Shown one piece after another: positions 56,313 to 64,000 of a stretch of DNA of 64,000 nt (position 1 is its first letter; each line of letters begins with the position of its first letter). This DNA is from Arachnopeziza araneosa (taxonomy: Eukaryota; Ascomycota; Leotiomycetes; Helotiales; Arachnopezizaceae). The translations under genes were made by a program, and so were the position numbers. The notes beneath the pieces were generated by a model. That model saw nothing but the letters and a program-made list of their open reading frames with translations, searched no databases and was not told where the DNA came from. The stretch lies in assembly GCA_003988855.1 (NCBI GenBank), contig QYAI01000097.1:248001-312000 (forward strand), read 5' to 3'.

Positions 56313-57015
56313 GGCTATTGACTAGTTTGTGATCGAATTTTAAAATAGAATAGATGGAAACTAATAGCAGCAGAGCATGTTTAGAGTTTAAATTGTACCA
56401 AATATGTTTAATTGAGATGGTAAAGAGAGTCGGTGTCAGCAGAGGCAATGACTTTCGAGTGAACCACGTGATTGATCACATAATTGGAAGTGTAATGGAT
56501 CCTGACACTCGCAAATAAGATCTGGCCAAATTGCGCATGTCTAAATTGGACCTGGGATTGGATCACTTTTTCGTAGATTAATTGGGCTGCCAGATGCAAT
56601 TCTGCAGCCACAGGCTTCTGATCTGCTTCGCAGCAAATCGGCGGTCGTTCATTTTCTCTCCGACCCATCCAAACTAGGCTTCGACTGGCCCACTACCGTC
56701 AAGGTCTCCCACCATGCTTGCGGTTGACGGCTGCATTCACGCTCCCAAGTCTTCACCATAGCTTCTTCAGAAGCCGTCTCAAATCCCTCCTCCGACTCAA
56801 GAGTGCGACGTGGTCTTACGAGTATCCTTTCCCAAGCAAGACTGCCAGGAGGAGGGAGCACGGTTGCGCCGGGCCAACACCAGCTTCAAGAATACGAAGA
56901 GTTCGAGCTTGCGGATTACGAGGGCATACAAAAAGCCAAGGCAAACCAACAGAGATACGGAGAGAGAGAAGCAAGGCGGGTGGAGAAGATCCGCAGACTC
57001 GATGAGGCGGACGAG
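56313..57015. other. Intergenic / 5' leader of the phosphate transporter gene
   Basis: About 700 bases. A stop-free stretch in the transporter frame extends upstream of its ATG (from about 56,803), but it has no ATG and no SPX-like sequence, so it is treated as leader. Confidence 0.45.
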
Positions 57016-59759
57016 ATGAAGTTCTCGCACAGCATTCAGTTCAATGCGGTGCCGGATTGGAGCAGTCACTACATAGCTTATAGCAATTTGAAGAAACTGT
57101 GAGCGCCTCCTTCTATTCGAAGGTAGAGCTAATATGTTGCAGTATATACCAACTAGAGAAGACGGCCCACAAACCAGAGCAGGACGACCCGGAGCAGTCT
57201 CCATTGATACTTACCGCAGATGACCCAGACCAGGTTTTCCAGCGAGCTCTGGATGTCGAATTAGAGAAGATCTCTTCGTTTTACCAACTGAAGGAATTGG
57301 AGATATATGGAGAGGTCTCGGACCTGTTGCGGGACGAGGAGTCGTACGAGGCAGAGAACCTTGAGCAGCTGGAGGGGCATGAACAAGGGAGACCGAACAC
57401 CAGTGGTCGAATGAGTGACAGGCGGCCTGGAAGCATTTTCCGAGGCACCAATTCCAAACCTAGAAGAGCCAGCACAATCTCTCGATCGATAGATGAAGGC
57501 GTGGAAGATAGCGACGATGATGACGACGAGCATACCGGCCTCACAAAGCAAACCAGACCTACAACCGGGCGGAGTAAAAGTACTCCATTTGAGGGTCATG
57601 GTGGACGTGCAACTGAGGATATGCGTGCCTCAACTGACTTTTCTAAATCGATCCGGCGGAATAGCACAGTTTACGAGGACTATGCCAATGAAGCATTTAC
57701 TGCCCTTTACTCATCTGGGATTACGTTGAAGAAGAGAACTATTAGTCTCTATGTTCAACTATGCGAACTCAAATCCTTCATTCAATTGAACAAGACGGGA
57801 TTCACGAAAGTGCTGAAGAAATATGACAAGATCCTCGATCGCGGTCTGAAATCGAAATACGTCGAAAATTTCGTCGCAACCGCATATCCATTCCGCCCAG
57901 AGACCATGAAGCACGTCGAAGAAAACATCATCAAGATGGAGGAGATATACGCGGATGTTGTGACTCAAGGTGATGTGGCTGTTGCGAAGAAGGAGTTGCG
58001 ATTGCATCTCCGAGAACATGTGGTATGGGAACGAAATACCGTCTGGCGAGAAATGATTGGTATCGAGAGAAAGGCTCAGGCTGCAAATATGGGGGTCAGG
58101 AGGACGCTACTTGGCCCAGACAATGATCCTTCTAGGGCACGCCTGCAGGGTGATGAAGAAGTGATTGAGATGAAGGAAGTATCAACGCCTGTTGGTCGAT
58201 TCAGAGCTCCTGCATGGCTGTTCAGCTCGACCCTCCTCATTCTAGTCATTATCATTGCTATATTCTTCGTTCTGTTGAACGTCAAGATGTTTGACGACTT
58301 GGCTCAACAGAATTGTTTGGCTATGCTGATTTTTGTCAGTCTATTATGGGCAACTGAGGTATGTAAGGTTAATTTTCAGGTGCTCAATCACTCATGTAAA
58401 ATAGGTCATCCCTCTATTTGTCACAGCCATCATGGTCCCATTCCTATGTGTAATCCTAGGTGTACTTAAAGACGAGGATGGTAAGGCATTAAAGGCCGAA
58501 CCTGCTGCAAAGTATATCATTGCAGCAATGTGGACTCCAGTCATCATTTTGTTGCTTGGTGGCTTCACTGTTGCCGCAGCGTTATCCAAGTATGACATTG
58601 CGAAACGAATTGCGACATTTGTTCTGAGCAAAGCCGGCACAAAGCCACGAACTGTTCTCGTCACGAACATGTTTGTTGCTGCGTTTGCTAGTATGTGGAT
58701 CAGCAATGTTGCTGCTCCAGTTCTTTGCTTCTCCATCATTCAGGTATGCTATTCCTTAAGGCATCAACTTCCACTGACCTCTCAAGCCCATGCTCCGTAA
58801 TTTACCATCCGACTCTCAGATGTCCAAAGCACTCATCCTCGGCATTGCTCTCGCTTCTAATATAGGTGGTATGCTCTCACCTATCGCATCACCGCAAAAC
58901 ATTATTGCCATCGGCTACATGCACCCTTCCCCATCCTGGGGAATATGGTTCTTGGTTGCGCTTCCCGTTGGGATCATTTCTATCCTACTCATCTGGGCCA
59001 TTCTTCTGTTATCCTTCCATCCTTCTCGCGGTACCACCATCGTCCCCATCCGGGCCGTTCGTGACCCATTTAGCGGCGTGCAATGGTTCATCACGCTCGT
59101 TACTCTAGGGACCATTGCATTGTGGTGCGGAAGTCATCAATTAGAGTGGCTGTTTGGCGAAATGGGCATTATTGCCATAATTCCCATGGTCCTTTTCTTT
59201 GGAACCGGTATTCTTACCAAAGAAGATTTCAACAACTTCCTATGGACCATCATTATTCTCGCTGCTGGTGGTCTCTCTCTTGGCAAAGCTGTCACTTCAT
59301 CTGGCCTCCTCCACACCATCGCAGATCACATCAGAGAGAATGTAGAGGACCTGAGCCTCTACGGCTTGGTAGTCGTATTTGCGAGTTTGATTCTCGTGGT
59401 TGCAACGTTCATCTCCCACACAGTCGCAGCAGTGATCATCGTTCCTCTTGTGGAAAAGGTCGGTAATGATATGACCGAGCATCCGAATCTCTTGGTCATG
59501 GTGGCGGCGTTGATGTGCAGTGCTGCGATGGGTCTACCAACAAGTGGTTTCCCTAATATGAGTACGCTCTCTCATCTTCTCTCCACTTTCGAATTCAAAC
59601 TAATATATCATAGCGGCGATCATGATGGAAGATTCCCAAACGGGCCAAAGATACCTTCAGGTGAAGCATTTCATCAGCAGAGGTATCCCAAGTAGTATTA
59701 TCACCATGTTGGTTGTCATCAGTGTGGGTTATGGGTTGATGCTTCTGGGAGGGCTATAG
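57016..59759 (+). CDS. SPX-domain low-affinity phosphate transporter (PHO87/PHO90/PHO91 type)
   Basis: Exons 57016-57098, 57143-58358, 58405-58743, 58787-59561 and 59614-59759 fit in phase, 852 aa. The N-terminus MKFSHSIQFNAVPDWSSHYI begins an SPX domain, which senses phosphate through inositol pyrophosphates; the lysine cluster LNKTGFTKVLKKYDK is present at about residue 235. A charged Ser-rich insert with an acidic run (DSDDDDDEH) splits the domain, as in yeast homologues. From about residue 400 a divalent-anion/Na+ symporter domain (ArsB/CitMHS type) has about 12 helices, with ASNIGGMLSPIASPQN and MGLPTSGFPNM as signature loops. The plasma-membrane form (Pho87/90) and the vacuolar form (Pho91) cannot be separated here. 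Introns 2 and 3 end at conserved helices, which fixes the boundaries. Confidence 0.9.
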
Positions 59760-60180
59760 AACGGTCTGGTGGAGTTGGCAGGCTGTAGGATTTGGAAATG
59801 AGATGTATCGTCTAGTTCAGACCAAAGATTTTCCTGATTTTCCACGATCGGTAACGCCGGAAGCCAAGTCGCATTGTGTCCTAACCTCGTGATCTTACCT
59901 GGTAACTGGTGATCCATCCGACCCTGGCTCTGACTCTGATTACGGCCGGGACGGAGGTTTGTTTTTGCATCTTTCCGTGGTGGCAGGATATGTTTTGCAG
60001 CGGTGTGGAAACGCGCTGGGCGAAAAGTCGCTGCTGGTTTCGGGTGGGGACTTGGGCGGGATGGGATGTATGCATCGTTCTGAGGTTTACGCGTGTTGTA
60101 CAGAGCGACGTCATCTTCAGGAGCCCTTCTTTATTGCCCGAGGGGTCGGAGACGGCGGAACAGATCTTTTTGATAGCCTC
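59760..60180. other. Intergenic, left flank of a minisatellite
   Basis: About 420 bases after the transporter gene, with no supported gene. An open frame runs into the repeat array, but it looks incidental. Confidence 0.4.
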
Positions 60181-60360
60181 TCAGCTTTGGATGTGAAGAC
60201 CAGCAGCCTCTCAGCTTGGGATGTGAAGACCAGCAGCCCCTCAGCTTGGGATGTGAAGACCAGCAGCCTCTCAGCTTGGGATGTGAAGGCCAGCAGCCTC
60301 TCAGCTTGGGATGTGAAGACCAGCAGCCTCTCAGCATGGGATGTGAAGACCAGCAGCCTC
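60181..60360. repeat. Minisatellite: six direct copies of a 30-bp unit
   Basis: Six copies of exactly 30 bp, consensus tcagcttgggatgtgaagac followed by cagcagcctc, in register at 60181, 60211, 60241, 60271, 60301 and 60331. Each copy has zero to two substitutions. The unit length is a multiple of three, and both strands stay open across it (DVKTSSLSAW on plus, LRGCWSSHPK on minus), but no surrounding gene is supported. No spacers separate the units, so this is not a CRISPR array. Confidence 0.95.
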
Positions 60361-60980
60361 TCTCTTCCTCAGAAGACCATAGAGTGTCAAGTCCAGGTTT
60401 TCTTTTCCCTGCCTTTCAACGCCTCTCGCTTTCCTGACATCAGGGCTGTGCACCAGAGACGCCAGGAGGGCATGACCTGTGGACCGGACCCGAAAAAGGC
60501 CAGCCAAATTCCTCTCCACCGCAGTCCGCCATCCCGACTGGCTCTTCTCTTCCTCGGTCTGGCTTGATTAATCACTCACCTGCTGCGCTGACTGCGTTAA
60601 AGCCGGGTGCTTGATCCCTCCCGGCGCGTCGCTCTTGATCAAATACGCGAGATCCGGGGACAAATCCTCGGGACGGGTGCTGGCCTCCTCGGGGTTCGCC
60701 CAGTGGCATGGCCACCACGCTGTATATATAACTGGCTCTTCTCCACCTAGACGGGCGCCATTGGACGACTGCAGCGGTATAGGCTCGTGAATCAGCGAAA
60801 GAAGCTTTTGTCTGCCGACAGGCCGTGACTAACACACGCCCCGAGAAATTGCTATCCACACTTGGCGAGGGACCGTGGTCACTCCTCTTTGCGTAGGTGT
60901 CCAGCGACCTCCGTCCTCAAATACCTTCATGTCGTCTGCTTGAAGAACTCTCCCTGTCGATAAAACCATACGCATCCCTC
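60361..60980. other. Intergenic / promoter of the glycosyltransferase gene
   Basis: About 620 bases with no other gene; a TATA-like tatatataa lies at about 60,721. Confidence 0.4.
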
Positions 60981-63947
60981 ATGCAGCGCCCTCCGAGGAT
61001 TCCGGATGAGACCGACACCAACTTGGGCTCCATCAACGCCTCCAATGATTTCTTCGCTGCCCAGGCCCAGGTCCTCGACGACGGCCGGGTGACGGTTCAT
61101 CTGGATAGTCGGGCCTCCAAGCTCACCAAGTATCTCGAAGCCCGCACCCGGACGCTGCATCACGGGAAGCACCAGCTGGGCAGCGATCTCACCAAGAAGA
61201 ACCGCAAGTACGAGGCGCGCTTCCGGTGCATCCTGGGAAAGTACTCGGGCATCCCCAAGATCAACATCGCCATCTTCATCGTGGGTTCGCGCGGCGATGT
61301 TCAGCCCTTCCTGGCCATCGCTCAGGTGCTATCGAAGCCGCCGTACGGGCATCGGGTGCGGATCTGTACCCACCCCGTGTTCAAGGATTTCGTCGAGGAG
61401 AATGGCATCGAGTTCTTCTCCATCGGTGGGGATCCCGCGAACCTGATGGCCTACATGGTCAAGAATCCGGGGCTCATTCCTGGCATGGAGAGTCTCAAGG
61501 CTGGAGATGTGGGCAAGCGACGAGCTGAGATTGCCGAGATGTTGGAGGGTTGCTGGAGGGGCTGTATCGAACCCGGTGATGGGATGGGGGATAAGACGAC
61601 CATCAGCATGATTCGACAGGTCGAAGCTGATAAACTGTTTGTCGCCGACGCTATCATTGCCAACCCGCCCAGTTATGCACATATCCACTGTGCTGAAAAG
61701 CTGGGCATTCCCTTGCACATGATGTTCACGTGAGTTTCCCGGGAGTTGGGGGAATGAAGCTGACGAGACAGGATGCCTTGGTCACCGACGCAGTACTTTC
61801 CTCATCCTCTTGCGTCGATGGATAGGAATGATGATGATCCAAACCTTGCAAATTACATCTCTTATACGATGATGGAGCTATTGGCATGGCAAGGGTATGA
61901 ATCTACCTCGGAAGTTTAACTAAGAACAATAACTGATGAGGTATAGCTTGGGTGATGTGATTAATGGATTCCGTATCAAGACCTTACATCTTGATCCGAT
62001 CAGCCCTCTATGGGGACACATGCTTCTGTCTAGGATGAAAGTTCCTTTCACATATCTGTGGTACGTCCGGAGTCATGAGTTTATCTTCAATCCACTTACA
62101 AACTAGGTCCTCTGCCCTAATACCAAAGCCTCCCGACTGGGGATCTTACATTAATATAAGCGGCTTCTCATTCCTGGATCAATCCAGTCATTACACACCT
62201 GCCGATGACCTCGCCGCCTTTCTAGCTGCTGGACCGCCTCCAGTCTACATCGGCTTCGGCTCCATCGTCGTCGATCATCCTGAAGAACTCACCAAGCTCA
62301 TCTTCGGAGCTGTCAAGCGCTGCGGAGTACGAGCTCTGGTTTCCAAAGGTTGGGGCGGAATTGGCGGAACCGAACCACCCGAAGGCATCTTCCTACTGGG
62401 AAACTGTCCTCACGACTGGCTGTTCAAGCACGTGTCTTGTGTCGTCCATCATGGGGGTGCAGGAACCACAGCAATCGGCATTGCGCTAGGAAAACCCACG
62501 GTTGTAGTGCCGTTCTTTGGTGATCAACCGTTTTGGGGGAAAATGATACATATCGCTGGTGCTGGACCCGAACCGGTTCCATTTAAGAAAATGACCGAGG
62601 AGAGCCTAGCGCACAGTATCACCACAGCACTAGGTCCCGAGATTCAAAGAAATGTCAGACTGATGAGTGAGAAGATTGCAAATGAGGACGGAGCGAAAGA
62701 TGCAGCAACCACGTTCTGCGATACTTTGAACGGAAGCAGCATGCGCTGCGTTATCTGTCCAGAAAGTGTAGCTGTTTGGAGGGTGCGTAAAACGAATGTG
62801 AGGCTGGGTACGAAGGCTGCTTCCGTCCTGTTGGACTCTGGACTCCTAACGCTGAGCCAAGTCAAGCTCATCAAACACCGGGACTGGTATGTTGACGAAG
62901 GAGCTGGCGATCCCCTCATTGGAACCGTCGCCGCTGCATCCGGCACGGTCACCTCAGCCTTCAGCGCCTTCTTTGAATACACCCGAGAACTGAACCACAC
63001 CATCAAAAACAAACCTAATTCAAGGACAGACTCCACCAGTACGGAAGATGACGATCCAGCCGTGTTTGCCAGGAGAGAGAGTCTCTCATACGTCCCCACC
63101 AATAACCCCGTGCAGCGAGCACGACACTACTCTCCGCAGCATATCGAAGGCGTGGCGTATAGAATGGCGAGCAAAACACTCCCAACTAAAAAGAGAGGTG
63201 AAGGGCCACCGCGGACGATTAGAGCTCGAAGCTGGCCTCTTACCCAGAAATCTAGTGCAGTGACTATCCCGCACGAACACGGACGTGTTCACGATGCTGC
63301 GTTTGAAACTGGGCATTTTGCTCAGAGCATGGTAGCCACAAGTCTGAGAGGTAAGATTCTGTCTCATCTCCGATTTCTCATCGTTCCTCCCCCACATCCT
63401 AACATGCACAGTCCCCGTCTCCCTCTTCTACAACCTCGCCAACGGCTTCCACAACGCGCCCTCCTTCTACCTCAACGACCCGACCGTCCGCCGCCGCGAC
63501 AACATCACCGGCTTCGGCTCCGGCGTCAAGGTGGCCGGGAAAGAATTCTCCCTCGGCCTCTTCGACGGCGTCACCGGCCTGGTCATGCAGCCCTACCGCG
63601 GCGCGCGCGAGGATGGGCTCATCGGCTTGGGCAAGGGCGTCGGACGGGGGCTGGGCGGACTGGTCTTCAAGACCGGCGCAGCCGTGTTTGGCGTCCCGGG
63701 CTACATACTGAAAGGGACGGAGAGGCAGGTCGAGAGACGACATGATCGCGTCCTCAAAGCGGGTCTGATCACCGTCCGCCTGCGACAGGGCATCAAGGCG
63801 TTTGCCGAGAGCACCCCCGAGGAGCGCGATGCCATCTTACGCCGCTGGCGCGAACTCAACGTCTTGGAGGTGGCAGCTACCGGGGGCGCGGCGGGCCAAC
63901 AGGGCGGTGCCGTTCAAGGGCAGGAGGCCCTGGTCGGGAGTGCGTGA
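60981..63947 (+). CDS. UDP-glycosyltransferase family 28 / sterol 3-beta-glucosyltransferase-like protein
   Basis: Exons 60981-61729, 61772-61894, 61947-62060, 62107-63350 and 63412-63947 fit in phase (921 aa). The GT-B fold starts with IAIFIVGSRGDVQPFLAIAQ (about residue 100), the GT28 N-terminal motif of sterol glucosyltransferases. The C-terminal half has VYIGFGSIVV, a donor-binding block CPHDWLFKHVSCVVHHGGAG, then TTAIGIALGKPTVVVPFFGD. It lacks the PH/GRAM region of Atg26 upstream of the catalytic part. After the enzyme domain come about 350 residues: a Ser/Arg-rich linker and a glycine-rich block (GVTGLVMQPYRGAREDG, GKGVGRGLGGLVFKTGAAVF) that recurs in fungal members. The likely reaction is glucose transfer from UDP-glucose to a sterol or similar lipid; the acceptor is inferred. 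An earlier start in an upstream exon cannot be excluded. Confidence 0.85.
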
Positions 63948-64000
63948 GTCGGAATCATAGAGTTTGAGACGGCGAATGGGCATGGAAAAAATAATCAGGT

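Noticed and set aside
56803..57015. N-terminal extension of the SPX transporter
   Set aside because: In frame and stop-free, but with no ATG; the ATG at 57016 gives the canonical SPX start.
60181..60360. Repeat array as CRISPR
   Set aside because: Copies are contiguous with no spacers and the genome is fungal.
59959..60567. Long plus-strand frame through the minisatellite as a gene
   Set aside because: No family features outside the repeat; the frame is open because the 30-bp unit lacks stops in that register.
1..64000. tRNA and rRNA genes
   Set aside because: Scanning for B-box-like GGTTCGANNCC found only isolated partial matches without a cloverleaf context.

Overview
The window is nuclear DNA of a filamentous ascomycete (Pezizomycotina). 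The evidence is many short spliceosomal introns (about 42-76 nt, GT-AG, often with CTGAC/CTAAC-like branch points), gene-sized spacing, and typical families: HET, NACHT/TPR, HeLo-like and Clr5/ankyrin proteins, a BAS2-like secreted protein, an AMA1-type APC/C activator and an Rds1-like protein. A Leotiomycete is a guess only. Exon boundaries below were set by eye from splice signals, reading phase and family conservation.

Layout. 1-9 kb: a Clr5-type/ankyrin protein, an ML-domain secreted protein, a kinase-like protein, a BAS2-like cysteine-rich secreted protein and a C2H2-BTB protein. 9-24 kb: an accessory allorecognition/immunity-type island. It starts with the 5' half of a HET-domain gene and ends with the 3' half of a HET-domain gene about 12.8 kb away. 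Between them lie a TIR transposon with TA target duplication, LTR fragments in inverted orientation, a NACHT-TPR NLR with an in-frame stop, a convergent SesB-like lipase/HeLo-like/pseudokinase fusion, a kinase/Sel1-like/ankyrin fusion, and a 19-N assembly gap abutting an LTR. 25-27 kb: two membrane-protein loci, one apparently frameshifted.

27-64 kb is mostly ordinary chromosome: BET4 (Rab geranylgeranyltransferase alpha), an AMA1-like APC/C activator, a fucose-lectin-like membrane protein, a HeLo-like domain joined to an AMPK-type glycogen-binding domain, an acidic/basic nuclear-type protein, a polytopic membrane protein, a Ser/Thr-rich secreted protein, a possible small cysteine-rich secreted protein split across two frames, an aquaporin, a GMC oxidoreductase, an NmrA-like protein, an Rds1-like ferritin-fold protein, a GPI-type Ser/Ala-rich protein, an SPX-domain phosphate transporter and a GT28-type sterol glucosyltransferase-like enzyme.

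How the genes relate. No biosynthetic cluster is evident. The most coherent group is the 9-24 kb island: a nucleotide-binding sensor, a lipase/HeLo-like/pseudokinase protein as plausible executor, and a kinase with repeat domains, all inside broken HET sequence and transposon debris. The HeLo-like/glycogen-binding fusion near 36 kb is a second immunity-type architecture outside the island.
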